This document shows positions 1-9,455 of a stretch of 64,000 bases of DNA, in pieces. Below the pieces are notes generated by a model, which ran no database searches, was not told the DNA's origin, and saw only the letters and a list, made by a program, of their open reading frames with translations. The stretch is from NCBI RefSeq assembly GCF_001742185.1, contig NZ_CP015750.1:1922001-1986000 (forward strand). Direction: 5' to 3'. The position numbers were made by a program, and so were the translations under genes. How positions within the stretch are numbered: the first letter of the stretch is position 1; every line of letters starts with the position of its first letter. This DNA is from Pectobacterium wasabiae CFBP 3304 (GTDB lineage Bacteria > Pseudomonadota > Gammaproteobacteria > Enterobacterales > Enterobacteriaceae).

Positions 1-28
1 TTCCGGGATAAATCGCTTTGGTTGTCAT
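1..28 (-). CDS. coaD: Phosphopantetheine adenylyltransferase, N-terminal 9 codons only
   Basis: The first codons read MTTKAIYPG, the usual N-terminus of CoaD, the coenzyme A pathway enzyme that adenylylates 4'-phosphopantetheine. The start codon is at 26-28 and the rest lies outside the window. It begins 36 bases after the waaA stop on the same strand, which is the waaA-coaD order of E. coli. The assignment rests on nine residues plus gene order. Confidence 0.85.
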
Positions 29-64
29 CATATCAGCCCTTTATTCACAATCTCGATAACGGCT

Positions 65-1342
65 TCACTGTGTCCGCTGGGGCAAATAAGGCTCCAATAG
101 CGTTAGCAGCATCTGTAGTGCACCCTGATTTTGGTGTAATACTTCTACGGCGTGTCGACCATAGTAGAGGCGATAATCTTCGTCAGCGAGCAGTTTTCCT
201 ACTTCTTTTCCAAGTGAGTCTGCATCGGTGACGGTAATCAGCCCGTCAGCCTGGTCTAGTTTGTTGCAGATATCTTTGAAATTGAACGTGTGTGGCCCCA
301 TTAATACCGGGATAGCATGCGCTGCCGCCTCTAACGGATTATGCCCGCCTCGCTCAACCAAACTTCCACCGACAAAAGCCAGATCGGCGATGCCGTACAA
401 CAGCATCAGTTCGCCCATTGTGTCACCAATTACCACTTGAGTGTTCGCCGGAGGCTGTTCACCACTGCTGCGCAGCGTGTAGGTGAATCCCAAATTTTCT
501 GCTAACACCTGTGTGGTAGAGAAACGTTCCGGGTGGCGAGGAACAAGAATCAGTAATAAGTCGGGGTAAGTGCCAAGCAACTGTCGGTGAGCGGCCAGAA
601 CGATTTCTTCTTCACCTTCATGTGTACTGGTCGCTATCCATACTGGACGGTGTGGTGCCCATTGTCGGCGTAATGTAACCGCTCTAGCAGCCAATTCCGG
701 CGTAACAGAGATATCAAACTTGAGACTTCCGGTCACTTTCAGGCTGGAGCGTTTCAGCCCAAGATCGATAAATCGATTCCCATCTTCCTGATTCTGTGCA
801 GCGACGAGTGTGATTCGCTGCAAAATATGGCGCATGAGCTTGCCGATCTTTTTGTAACCCGTCGCAGAGCGTTCTGATAACCGAGCATTTGCAATGACCA
901 GGGGAATTTCGCGTTTATGCAGTTCCGCGATCAAATTTGGCCATAGTTCGGTTTCCATAATGATGACGATTTTCGGACGAACCTGATTAAAAAAACGCTT
1001 TAGGGCACAGGGTAAATCATAAGGCAGATAAACATGATAGACCGTATCGCCAAAAGCGGAACGCACACGCTCAGAGCCAGTAGGTGTCATTGTTGTTACT
1101 GTGATCGGTAGATTGGGATAGCGATGACGCAGCGCTCTAACTAAAGGAATAGCGGCCAACGTTTCACCCACCGAGACCGAATGCAGCATGATACCGTCTG
1201 GTTTGACCTTCTCAGCACAAAAACCGTAGCGTTCACCCCAACGCCGACGATAAGCAGGCGCTTTGCGGCCACGAAGCCACAGGCGAAGCCAAATCAACGG
1301 CTGGATGAGGTACAGGATAATGGTGTAGAGAGTTTGTAACAT
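65..1342 (-). CDS. waaA: Kdo transferase WaaA (KdtA)
   Basis: WaaA is the GT30 enzyme that adds Kdo (3-deoxy-D-manno-octulosonic acid) residues from CMP-Kdo to lipid IVA at the inner membrane, the first step of LPS core assembly. The ATG at 1342 gives 425 residues, the E. coli length, and starts with the expected MLQTLYT plus a hydrophobic N-terminal anchor; an upstream in-frame start at 1414 would add 24 unlikely residues. The N-terminal half carries HSVSVGE, and the C-terminal half carries the nucleotide-binding segment FVGGSLVERGGHNPLEAA. It is followed closely by coaD. A hairpin at 1425-1457 separates it from the upstream glycosyltransferase operon. Confidence 0.95.
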   Translation of the reverse strand: MLQTLYTIILYLIQPLIWLRLWLRGRKAPAYRRRWGERYGFCAEKVKPDGIMLHSVSVGETLAAIPLVRALRHRYPNLPITVTTMTPTGSERVRSAFGDTVYHVYLPYDLPCALKRFFNQVRPKIVIIMETELWPNLIAELHKREIPLVIANARLSERSATGYKKIGKLMRHILQRITLVAAQNQEDGNRFIDLGLKRSSLKVTGSLKFDISVTPELAARAVTLRRQWAPHRPVWIATSTHEGEEEIVLAAHRQLLGTYPDLLLILVPRHPERFSTTQVLAENLGFTYTLRSSGEQPPANTQVVIGDTMGELMLLYGIADLAFVGGSLVERGGHNPLEAAAHAIPVLMGPHTFNFKDICNKLDQADGLITVTDADSLGKEVGKLLADEDYRLYYGRHAVEVLHQNQGALQMLLTLLEPYLPQRTQ

Positions 1343-1424
1343 AATACCTACTATTATTGATCTCTGGAGTAATTTTGTCGAGTTCATGGAGGTAAGATTA
1401 TAAGTAATAACCATAACTATCCAA

Positions 1425-1457
1425 TTAAATAGAAAGGTATAGGCCTTTTCTATTTAA
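1425..1457 (-). terminator. Hairpin between the core operon and waaA
   Basis: Arms of about 13 bases (TTAAATAGAAAGG type, one base bulged) enclose a short loop. The hairpin lies just after the GT4 gene and before waaA. No clear run of T follows on the minus strand, so termination is possible but not certain. Confidence 0.4.
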
Positions 1458-1517
1458 CTACTTCAAGATTAGAGTTTTTTTGGATAGAACGTTAATTTAT
1501 TAAGATTGTTATAAAAA

Positions 1518-2948
1518 TCATTTATTATTAATGAGGGTCATGTACTCATTATTTAATATGTGTAAGTGCTCTTTCAGTGAAATAGGTGTAAGTGAGTTTT
1601 CAAAGTAATTTAAATCAATATTATTGAAGTTGGAAAGCAAAAATATTAATTTTTCGTTGAAAGAGGATGCATCCCCAGAACGAAACGTAAAATATTTATT
1701 TCTATTATGTAATTCACTTGCTCCGCCAAGATCACTCGTCAATATTGGAATGTGACGACAATGCATTTCTATTGCAACTTGTGGTAAGTTATCTTCCCAA
1801 ATAGGAGGAACTATTCCGAGATCAACATTTTTTAAAATATCAGACAGATTGTCATGAGTGTAACCATCGTGGTATTCAATTTTATTAAATGACTTAGCTA
1901 CTTCATAGAGCATTGGTAAATATTCATTATCCTTTTTTGCAGCGATGACCAAGTTAATGTTTTTAGCAATACGCTGATCAAGTTTCCCTAAAGCTTCTAA
2001 AAGAAAAGGGAAACCTTTAGATTTCCTCATGTATCCTAAATAACATAAGGTAATCTTCTTGTTTTTTGAAAAATCAAGAAAAGCTCTTTCTTTACTGTTA
2101 TTGAAAAAACTACTATGTGCTGTCCCGATGTAAATGACTTTACTTTTTTTTCCGTTAATTCCGTGCCTTATAAATATCTCTTCTACTCTTTTAGAAACAG
2201 GAATGATAAGATCAACGTATTTATTTATAGAGTCTATGAAGTAATCTCTACGTTGAGAATTCATTTCATTTTCTGTAATTCCTCTCTCGTTTCTTACTTT
2301 TTTCTTGAATAATGTGCTTACTGTTTTTCTTGTGATTTTATGTATTATTCGGGATGCAATATCATTTTCCTTAATGTTGAATTTATCTAATACCCCCCCT
2401 ACATAATAATGACTTTTTACTAATGTGGCGCTTTTTCGTTTGGCGCACTTAAGGCATCTTTTTCCGTTATCGTAATTAATACAATTTTGATCGTTAGCAA
2501 AAAAGAGGTCTACTTGAGGGCAGAGAGTATAATAGTTATGTAAGGATAATACGATTTTTATTTTTGGGAATTTTTCTTTTATTATTTTTAGCGTTCTAAC
2601 AGGAATGCCTTCTAGGTTGTTAAAGTGTAAAATATCAATTTTTCCAAAAGAGGCTAAGGTAGAAATAAATACCTTCTCTGTGTCTGGTGCTTCAAGTTGT
2701 TCCGGAGAAGCGAAAGCGAAAGATGCTGGCGCAATAGTATTTGAATTATAAATTACTGCACAGTTTCCATCCTTGACGAAAAAAGGTTTTTTAAAAGGGG
2801 GGGTGAATGAGCACCCTGAGGAAATAAAAAAAACCTCACCATCAATTAATGATGAATTCTTGAGGATATTTCTTTGGTAAACATCTACTCCACCACCACG
2901 AATGTTTCTTTCTCTGACGTTGCTCCAGTTGTAATAACAAATATTCAT
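1518..2948 (-). CDS. GT4-family glycosyltransferase, LPS outer core
   Basis: This 476-residue protein has the GT4 (glycosyl transferases group 1, GT-B fold) layout. The N-terminal domain contains an RGGGVDVYQRNIL acceptor-side loop and LHNYYTLCPQ, followed by a cysteine-rich stretch (NC...CLKCAKR). The C-terminal domain has CYLGYMRKSKGF and the donor-binding segment EDNLPQVAIEMHCRHIPILTSDLGG. It presumably transfers a nucleotide-activated sugar to the growing core or to a surface glycan; donor and acceptor cannot be read from sequence. It is the last gene of the waa cluster on this strand and is cut off from glf by a decayed insertion sequence. The DNA is clearly more AT-rich than waaA, which suggests acquisition. 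Confidence 0.8.
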   Translation of the reverse strand: MNICYYNWSNVRERNIRGGGVDVYQRNILKNSSLIDGEVFFISSGCSFTPPFKKPFFVKDGNCAVIYNSNTIAPASFAFASPEQLEAPDTEKVFISTLASFGKIDILHFNNLEGIPVRTLKIIKEKFPKIKIVLSLHNYYTLCPQVDLFFANDQNCINYDNGKRCLKCAKRKSATLVKSHYYVGGVLDKFNIKENDIASRIIHKITRKTVSTLFKKKVRNERGITENEMNSQRRDYFIDSINKYVDLIIPVSKRVEEIFIRHGINGKKSKVIYIGTAHSSFFNNSKERAFLDFSKNKKITLCYLGYMRKSKGFPFLLEALGKLDQRIAKNINLVIAAKKDNEYLPMLYEVAKSFNKIEYHDGYTHDNLSDILKNVDLGIVPPIWEDNLPQVAIEMHCRHIPILTSDLGGASELHNRNKYFTFRSGDASSFNEKLIFLLSNFNNIDLNYFENSLTPISLKEHLHILNNEYMTLINNK

Positions 2949-3123
2949 AATATATATAAAACATCCTGATAAATGGTAATTGCTTTTTGTAAAAAATAGT
3001 TATAGATAAATAACTGCGCCGAATAGCATTACACTTTTTCCTTTCCATGGCTGGAGTCGGGAAAGGGATTTACTGTTCCTATAAAATGGCGAATTTTGTC
3101 CAGTAACTACCACATGAAACGGC
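2949..3123. other. AT-rich spacer between GT4 gene and IS remnant
   Basis: No convincing gene, promoter or hairpin is seen in these 175 bases. It probably contains the remains of the sequence that once joined glf to the GT4 gene. Confidence 0.4.
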
Positions 3124-4145
3124 TGATCCTACCCACGTAATGTGGACACAGCCCTAAGCGAGGTTCTGGTTTTCAAATTGTTCCGGGCTGAGACTGCCAC
3201 AAGCACTGTGACGTCGCCACCGATTGTAATCGCTCTCGATATAATTAAACACTGTTGTTCGCATTATTTCCCGGCTGATAAAGCGTTCCCCGTGGATGCA
3301 TTCCACTTTCAGTGAATGGAAAAAACTTTCCACACAGGAGTTATCGTAGCAACAACCCTTTGCACTCATGCTGCCATGCAGATTATGCCGTTTCAGCAGG
3401 ATCTGGTAATCCGCTGAACAGTACTGTCCGCCACAGTCGGTATGGACAATAACGTTTTTCGGTCGCTTACGACGCCAGAGCGCCATCTGTAACGCAACTG
3501 GCCAATAGCGGCTCGTGACCACAGGTCAATGACCACCGCGAGATACAGCCAGCCCTCATCCGTGCGAAGATACGTGATATCACCTGCCCACTTCTGGTTC
3601 GAGCCGCTGGCGATGAAGTCCTGCTTCAGCAGGTTTTCCGATACCGGCAGGCCATGTTCACGGTAGCTGACCGGACTGAATTTACGGCTGGCTTTCGCCC
3701 GCAACCCCTGACGGCGCAGGCTCGCAGCAATGGTTTTGATGCTGAACTCTGCCTGATGCTTTTCGATAAAGATATACTTTATTTCAGGCGCTTCGCGAAG
3801 TATGTCGCGGCCTTTTTGGAGACTAGCCAGTTCTTCATCGCGCTCCTCCAGTTGGCGCTTCAGGCGCGCATTTTCGGCAGCCAGTTCATTCTCGCGCAGT
3901 GATGAGTTCATCTGCTGGTGTTGTTTACTCCGTCAGTTGTAGAGTTGGGATTCATACAGGCTGAGTTCACGGGCAGCAGCAGCGATTCCAATACGCTCAG
4001 CCAATTTAAGGGCTTCATCGCGGAATTCGGGCGTGTACTGTTTACGGGGCGTTTTACTGATTGGTACTGGTTTTGTCATGAGTAATCACCTCTGATTGAG
4101 AGTTTACTCACTTAGCCGCGTGTCCACTATTGCTGGGTAGGATCA
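3124..4145 (-). mobile_element. IS3-family insertion sequence, degenerate
   Basis: The ends form an imperfect inverted repeat of about 35 bases. The left end starts TGATCCTACCCACGTAATGT, and the right end, read inward, starts TGATCCTACCCAGCAATAGT; both continue with GGACAC and end in AAG. The flanking bases (GGC left, GTT right) show no target duplication. At about 1.02 kb it is shorter than the usual 1.2-1.3 kb, in line with internal deletions seen in its transposase. The transposase is of the IS3 type, probably the IS51-like group. It lies inside the LPS core cluster between glf and a GT4 gene, in the same direction as the operon. Confidence 0.85.
3154..4079 (-). pseudogene. IS3-family transposase (orfA/orfB), inactivated
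   Basis: Reading starts at 4079 with MTKPVPISKTPRKQYTPEF, a helix-turn-helix orfA. An in-frame TGA then replaces the tryptophan codon expected in YNWRSKQ. A leucine-zipper-like stretch ([16 protein letters not shown]) continues after the stop. The orfB part jumps from HQAEFSIK straight to [15 protein letters not shown], which removes roughly 50 residues compared with what I recall of the family. A second, out-of-frame deletion after VVIDLWSRA shifts the rest ([36 protein letters not shown]) into another frame. Parts of the DDE domain remain, but the gene cannot make a working transposase. Confidence 0.85.
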
Positions 4146-4231
4146 GTTTTTGACGATTGATCAGATCGCAAAAATAGAACTGAGTTTCTTTCAAAGTGAT
4201 CTACTATTCAACGCAGTTATTTATATAAAAC

Positions 4232-5353
4232 TTATTCCACTACTATATTAGTATGTATTCTGTAAAGAGCGGCAGCAATGACTTGATGCATGTCATAATA
4301 CTTATATTCAGCTAATCGGCCACCAAAAATTACTTTTTCTTCCTTTTTAGATAATTCTCTATATTTTTTAAAAATTTCCATGTTCATTTCATCATTCACA
4401 GGGTAGTAGGGTATATCCTTAGGTGTACATTCAGAAGGAAATTCTTTAGTAATTATCGTGTGTTTAGTATTGACTCCATCAAAATGCTTATGTTCGATAA
4501 TTCGAGTAAATTTTACAGAGTCATCAGTATAGTTGATTACCGCATTACCTTGAAAGTTCTCTTTATTATGATTTTCATGTTGAAAATGAAGTGTACGGTA
4601 TGCCAATCTACCATATTGGTAATTATAATATTCATCTATAGGACCAGTATAGATGATTTTTTTTGCTATATTAATGTAATGTTCTTTTTCTTTAAGGAAA
4701 TCTGTATTAAGTACTACTTTTGAATTGGCCAGCATTTTTTCTATGATAGAGGTATAACCCCCAATAGGAATTCCCTGGTACCGATCAGAAAAGTAGTTAT
4801 TATCATAAGTGAATCTAACAGGTAAGCGATTGATTATGAATGCAGGAAGCTCTTTTGCACTACGACCCCATTGTTTTTCTGTGTATGATTTTATGAGAAT
4901 CTCATAGATATCTCTACCGACCAAAGATATTGCTTGTTCTTCGAGGTTTTTAGGTTCGATATGAGAAATTTCTTTCCTTTGTTGTTCTATTTTATTTTTT
5001 GCTTCTTCTGGTGTAATTGTGCCCCAAATTTGATAAAAAGTATTCATGTTAAAAGGGAGGTTATACAATTTCCCTTTATATGAAGCGAGCGGTGAATTAG
5101 TGAAACGATTGAATTCTGCGAATTGATTTATATAATCCCAAATCTTTTTTTCATTAGTATGAAAGATATGTGCTCCGTATTTATGGATGTTTATCCCATT
5201 ATTTTGTTCAGTATAAATATTCCCTCCCAAATGTTGTCTTTTTTCTAAAACAAGTACTTTTTTACCTAACTTTGTTAGTTCATAAGCACAAACTGCACCA
5301 TAAAGTCCAGAACCAACAATTAAATAGTCATATTCATAGTCGATTTTCTTCAC
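4232..5353 (-). CDS. glf: UDP-galactopyranose mutase
   Basis: Glf is a flavoenzyme that converts UDP-galactopyranose to UDP-galactofuranose, the donor for galactofuranose in surface glycans. The 373 residues match the family length. The N-terminus has the FAD-binding motif DYLIVGSGLYGAVCAYEL followed by LVLEKRQHLGGN, and the characteristic HKYGAHIFHTN substrate-side motif. TEKQWG and the C-terminal GGRLAEYKYYDMHQVIAAAL FAD segment are also present. It lies directly after two GT2 genes, one of which may be the galactofuranosyltransferase. The IS remnant follows it. Confidence 0.95.
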   Translation of the reverse strand: MKKIDYEYDYLIVGSGLYGAVCAYELTKLGKKVLVLEKRQHLGGNIYTEQNNGINIHKYGAHIFHTNEKKIWDYINQFAEFNRFTNSPLASYKGKLYNLPFNMNTFYQIWGTITPEEAKNKIEQQRKEISHIEPKNLEEQAISLVGRDIYEILIKSYTEKQWGRSAKELPAFIINRLPVRFTYDNNYFSDRYQGIPIGGYTSIIEKMLANSKVVLNTDFLKEKEHYINIAKKIIYTGPIDEYYNYQYGRLAYRTLHFQHENHNKENFQGNAVINYTDDSVKFTRIIEHKHFDGVNTKHTIITKEFPSECTPKDIPYYPVNDEMNMEIFKKYRELSKKEEKVIFGGRLAEYKYYDMHQVIAAALYRIHTNIVVE

Positions 5354-5487
5354 TTTTTAACCTCCGATTTTATATTCCAAATTTTATTTTTATTTTCAAA
5401 TTTCTATCAATGATGGAAATTTCATTGATTAAATTATTTTATGCGGTTAGCAATCGAATTTATATTATTTATCAACCTAGAAATCAT

Positions 5488-6384
5488 TCATGGTCTCCAG
5501 CGTGGATTATATATTTCATCGATTCCTTTTTTGTTTTCTTGCACGGAATATAGAACTGATTTTAATAATTCTTTCTCATGTGAAATATTTGATTTACTTA
5601 TTCTTTTTCTCAATTGGAATAGCATTTTTAGGTAGGTGAGGTAAGCATGTTTCTTGTACATGAAAAGTTTATTCCGTTCGCCATAAAATGTTTTCCATGT
5701 GATTTCGTTAGTTAGGTTCGGAGTGTCGTGATATATTTTTGCTTTAGGTATGCATATTATTTTCCCTATTTTACTTAATCGCCATGAATGCTCCGTATCA
5801 TCATTCCAGATAAAGTAATCTTTATCTGTTAGGCCTGCTTTTTTTATTTTATCTGCATTAATAACAGTACCTACGTAGGAAAACAGATCTAATTCAAATT
5901 CTGGTTTATTATACTCAATGAGTGGAACACTCCTCTCTTTTTTGAATATAACCTTATGGTTTAGAATTCTTCTTCTATGTGCTTTATCAATATATCCATT
6001 GTTGATAACGGAACAACATATAGCGGAATAATTATCAATTTTAATTTTTTTAATTTTATCTCTAATTAATGAGAAACAATTTTTATCTGGAAATGCGTCA
6101 TCATCAGATAACCAGATCCATTCCGCATTCAAATTTAATGCATACTTAATCCCTTCATAAAAACCACCGCTCCCACCTATATTTTCACTTAAATTAATAT
6201 GGTGTACATTAGTATATTTTGTTTTTTTATTCCAAGTTTTTATTACATCCTCTGTTCCATCTGTAGAGTTGTTGTTTACTATAATAATACTTTCAGGTGG
6301 AGATGTTAATTCATCAAAGTATTGTAATGTTTTAATTAATGATTCTTTTCTGTTATAGGTGACAATAACTGCAGAAATATTCAT
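5488..6384 (-). CDS. GT2-family glycosyltransferase, possible galactofuranosyltransferase
   Basis: The ATG at 6384 gives MNISAVIVTYNRKESL, a standard GT2 (GT-A fold) start, 4 bases after the preceding stop; an in-frame start at 6429 would add 15 residues and overlap the upstream gene. The nucleotide-binding side has VNNNSTDGT, the metal site is LSDDDAFPD, and IWNDDTEHSWRL supplies the catalytic-base region. The DDD-type metal motif and the HDTPN segment are typical of galactofuranosyl- and rhamnosyltransferases such as GlfT1 and WbbL. With glf next door, transfer of galactofuranose to the core is a reasonable inference, not a demonstrated function. Confidence 0.75.
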   Translation of the reverse strand: MNISAVIVTYNRKESLIKTLQYFDELTSPPESIIIVNNNSTDGTEDVIKTWNKKTKYTNVHHINLSENIGGSGGFYEGIKYALNLNAEWIWLSDDDAFPDKNCFSLIRDKIKKIKIDNYSAICCSVINNGYIDKAHRRRILNHKVIFKKERSVPLIEYNKPEFELDLFSYVGTVINADKIKKAGLTDKDYFIWNDDTEHSWRLSKIGKIICIPKAKIYHDTPNLTNEITWKTFYGERNKLFMYKKHAYLTYLKMLFQLRKRISKSNISHEKELLKSVLYSVQENKKGIDEIYNPRWRP

Positions 6385-6388
6385 TAAT

Positions 6389-7282
6389 TCAATCCTTGAA
6401 ATTGCTGGAAATACTTTTTTCATTAGCAATATGGAACCGTGTTCTTGGATGTTTCTTCGTTATGGCACATTGAATTAACTTTATAAAACCTAAGAGACTT
6501 ATTTTATACTTAATCTTTAAATTGATGCAGTATATAATATTTTTTAAAAGTATTTTTTTTCTATTGTAGATCCGTGATAATAATTTATCATATCCTACTT
6601 CTAATTTTTTTGATTCATGCATCTTCTGCGGGTCATCTTTTTCAGAAAGATGGTGTAGAGTCTTACCAACACAAATTCCCTTGAGTGAATTAAATTTCTT
6701 TATGTTATTAAAAAATTCGGTATCTACACGATAAAAAGCATATCTTTCATCAAAACATTTAGTTCCTGTAGATTTTATTAATGAAACTAAATGAGATGAG
6801 AATGATATACATGAACCTATAGCATAACAGTCTCCTAAATTAAATTCTCCATAATGAAAAGGCTTGTGGTCAGGATATGAAGGGCTTTTTATTTTCGTTT
6901 CATCATTGGGTGAATAAATTAATGGTAATATCACATGGTAATTTTTATTATCATAAATATTTTTGAAAAAATCTTTGCTTATCAGTGTATCTTGATCAAA
7001 TATTGTATAATAATCATTGTCAGGATTGTTTTCTATAAAAAAGTTGTAAATCATACTTAGTGAAATATTTCGGCAGTCTTGATATATTTCACTTTTTATA
7101 TTCTGCTCTTTACATCTTTCAAGATACTGTTGTATATCTTCTTTTTCCAATGTTGATGGGCCGTTATTCCATATTACTATGGTCAGTTCAATATCATTTT
7201 TTAGTGATTTAAATAAATTTGTTATTGTCTCGGAATTAAGAATTTTTGAATTATAGAGAACTACAACAGCAGCAATTTTCAA
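6389..7282 (-). CDS. GT2-family glycosyltransferase
   Basis: The 297 residues begin MKIAAVVVLYNSKILN, the GT2 nucleotide-binding start, followed by IVIWNNGPST and the metal-binding YTIFDQDTLISKDF. The arrangement resembles bacterial rhamnosyltransferases. A basic C-terminal segment (RKKILLKNIIYCINLKIKYK) could associate with the membrane surface. It is tightly spaced with the GT2 gene after it (4 bases) and the GT8 gene before it (13 bases), so it belongs to the core operon. The DNA is AT-rich. The sugar it transfers is not evident. Confidence 0.75.
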   Translation of the reverse strand: MKIAAVVVLYNSKILNSETITNLFKSLKNDIELTIVIWNNGPSTLEKEDIQQYLERCKEQNIKSEIYQDCRNISLSMIYNFFIENNPDNDYYTIFDQDTLISKDFFKNIYDNKNYHVILPLIYSPNDETKIKSPSYPDHKPFHYGEFNLGDCYAIGSCISFSSHLVSLIKSTGTKCFDERYAFYRVDTEFFNNIKKFNSLKGICVGKTLHHLSEKDDPQKMHESKKLEVGYDKLLSRIYNRKKILLKNIIYCINLKIKYKISLLGFIKLIQCAITKKHPRTRFHIANEKSISSNFKD

Positions 7283-7295
7283 TTATATTTCCTTG

Positions 7296-8327
7296 TCATT
7301 TTACTACGATTGATACCAGTTTCTTATAAAAATATTTTATTATTTTTATAAGAAATAAGGAATATTTTTTTTTCTTTAAATAATGTTTTGCACTATATCT
7401 TAGTTGACTAGGTGTGGTTGGCTTCTCAAGAGAAATGGAATCCCAAGGAGAACATTCTTTAGCAAGATAGAAAAACTTGGTACTAGGATATTCAGCCCAT
7501 TCATGCCATGGCTTTGTTGGGCCAATATAATGAATGAAAACTGTATTATCCGTTATAGGATGAGGATAGTGTTCACCAAATTTACATTTTAACTCGTAAT
7601 TAATGCTGAATTGAGTGTTGTATTTTTTATCAAGAAAAAGAATATGACCTGGTAGTAATATATTAAGAATATCCTGATCTGGGTAAGAGATCTTTCCTGT
7701 GATGTCTTTATCCATCAGCATAGTTATCGTTTTTGTTGTGATATTATTTTGGTGCCAGTTTTTTAAATTGATCAATAAGAAGCCTGAATTGAAATAACCA
7801 TTCTTGATGGCCGGTGTTCCCAAGCGGTCGGCACACTTTTTCCACCAAAGATTGTCGCCTTCCGCTACGGCGGCGACAATGTGCTGGCTGATATCTAGTG
7901 CGGCAAGTTCTTGCAGCGAACCGTTACACACAATGTCTGAATCAAGGTAGATGATCTTATCAAGTTGTTGATAAAAATAGTCAGTAACGAGAAAGCGAAA
8001 ATAAATAGCGTATGACCAATTCTTAGTACTAGGCAGGCGTTTGAGCCATTCACAGTTAACGTTATATAAGGTAATGGTGGTGTGGTATTGCTCGGCGAGT
8101 GTTTGAAAACGTTTTTTGCTATCTTCGTTTAATGTGTCGGTAAATATGTGAAATGCCAGCGACTGCTCTGGGTTTTTAAGCAGTATTGAAGTAATCGCAA
8201 TCGCACAACCAAATAGAAAATTTTTATCGGTGCCAAATGCAATATTCAACGGATTTTTATCGGGGGCCACCGGAATATATGAGAAACAGAGTGTTTCCGT
8301 TATGACATCTTCTTTTTTGAAATACAT
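7296..8327 (-). CDS. GT8-family LPS core glycosyltransferase (WaaI/WaaJ/WaaO type)
   Basis: The protein has 343 residues with LNIAFGTDKNFLFGCAIAI at the N-terminus, the metal-binding DSD in KIIYLDSDIVCNG, and YFNSGFLLINLKNW, the layout of the GT8 family enzymes that add glucose or galactose to the outer core. The C-terminal HYIGPTKPWHEWA segment is also typical, and the last 40 residues are lysine-rich. It follows waaB by 18 bases. I cannot say whether it is orthologous to WaaI, WaaJ, WaaO or WaaR, so no symbol is given. Confidence 0.85.
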   Translation of the reverse strand: MYFKKEDVITETLCFSYIPVAPDKNPLNIAFGTDKNFLFGCAIAITSILLKNPEQSLAFHIFTDTLNEDSKKRFQTLAEQYHTTITLYNVNCEWLKRLPSTKNWSYAIYFRFLVTDYFYQQLDKIIYLDSDIVCNGSLQELAALDISQHIVAAVAEGDNLWWKKCADRLGTPAIKNGYFNSGFLLINLKNWHQNNITTKTITMLMDKDITGKISYPDQDILNILLPGHILFLDKKYNTQFSINYELKCKFGEHYPHPITDNTVFIHYIGPTKPWHEWAEYPSTKFFYLAKECSPWDSISLEKPTTPSQLRYSAKHYLKKKKYSLFLIKIIKYFYKKLVSIVVK

Positions 8328-8345
8328 AAGAAATCCAGTAGGTGA

Positions 8346-9434
8346 TTATTCCATCACTTGGTGGTGAATGGCGGCATTGATAACTGCTTTCAGTTCTTTG
8401 TAATAGGTTTCACCATAGAAACGGTGAATGGATACTGAAATTTGTTTCGCATCCAGTAAAAGCTGCTGATCGACCACGTCCTGCAAACCACTCCTTAGTG
8501 CAGCCGTATCTCCGGGTGGGTAAAGCTGTCCATTTACGCCATTCTTAATAATATCCTCAGGCCCCGATGGACAATCACTGCTAACACAGTAAATTCCATA
8601 AGACATTGCTTCGAGCAACGTCATCGGCAGCCCCTCAAAAGCAGAGCTCATAACAAAAGCCGAGACATGTTTGATTTTATCCTGAATATATTCCCACGGC
8701 TTTTCTTGCCAGCCGTGCCAGTGCAAATGATCCGTAATACCCAGTTGTTGCGCGTAGGACTGGCACACTTTTGCGTCAGAGCCATCACCGATAAAATGGC
8801 ATTCCCAGTTACCTTCGAGCCCAGAAAAAGCATCTAGCATATCTTTGAGACGCTTTTGTCCTTCAAACTTAAGCCGCCCTACATAGATAAAGACGGTTTT
8901 ATTTGCCGGACGCGGGATGACGATGCTCTGTGGCGTGACCGGATTAAAAATGACAGAGATTCGTTCGGAAGGTACGCCACGCTTTATTAATTGCTGCTTG
9001 ATACCTGAACTGATGGCTAAGTGATAATCCGCAACCAGTACCTGCTCGGCATGTTTTTTATGATCGAGGGAGTAATGCAACCATGAAATCAGAGGCAGCG
9101 TTTTTTTACTATAACGGATCGCTTGTGCTGCAACTCGACAGGATGGTGCATCAAAAGCAATAACAGCATCGGGTTGGTTTTGCTTAATGAAACGAGTGAG
9201 CGCACAGGAGTGATTCATTCGACGCAGAAACGAGATCTTAATGCTGGAGCGATGGCAAACAAACCGCTTCCCTGCCAGCCACGCTTTATCCATACGATCG
9301 TCGCGGCACAGAAAGTACAGGGTGTAGTCGTTTTTTGTCTCGACGTCATTTTCAAGAAAGCTGGTCACTTTTTTCAGCACGGTTTCTATACCGCCGAACC
9401 CGGAAGTGGCCTCACCAACAAAGAGTATATTCAT
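8346..9434 (-). CDS. waaB: LPS core alpha-1,6-galactosyltransferase WaaB-like (GT4)
   Basis: The protein resembles E. coli WaaB along its length: MNILFVGEATSGFGGIETVL, CRDDRMDKAWLAGK, FLRRMNHSCAL and SWLHYSLDHKKHAE all have close counterparts. WaaB adds galactose from UDP-galactose to the first outer-core glucose. The GT4 donor site is visible at SAFEGLPMTLLEAMSYGIYC. It lies between waaP and the GT8 gene in the waaQ operon. The exact linkage in this strain is inferred from similarity. Confidence 0.85.
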   Translation of the reverse strand: MNILFVGEATSGFGGIETVLKKVTSFLENDVETKNDYTLYFLCRDDRMDKAWLAGKRFVCHRSSIKISFLRRMNHSCALTRFIKQNQPDAVIAFDAPSCRVAAQAIRYSKKTLPLISWLHYSLDHKKHAEQVLVADYHLAISSGIKQQLIKRGVPSERISVIFNPVTPQSIVIPRPANKTVFIYVGRLKFEGQKRLKDMLDAFSGLEGNWECHFIGDGSDAKVCQSYAQQLGITDHLHWHGWQEKPWEYIQDKIKHVSAFVMSSAFEGLPMTLLEAMSYGIYCVSSDCPSGPEDIIKNGVNGQLYPPGDTAALRSGLQDVVDQQLLLDAKQISVSIHRFYGETYYKELKAVINAAIHHQVME

Positions 9435-9455
9435 AAGTTTTATCAGATTAAGGCG

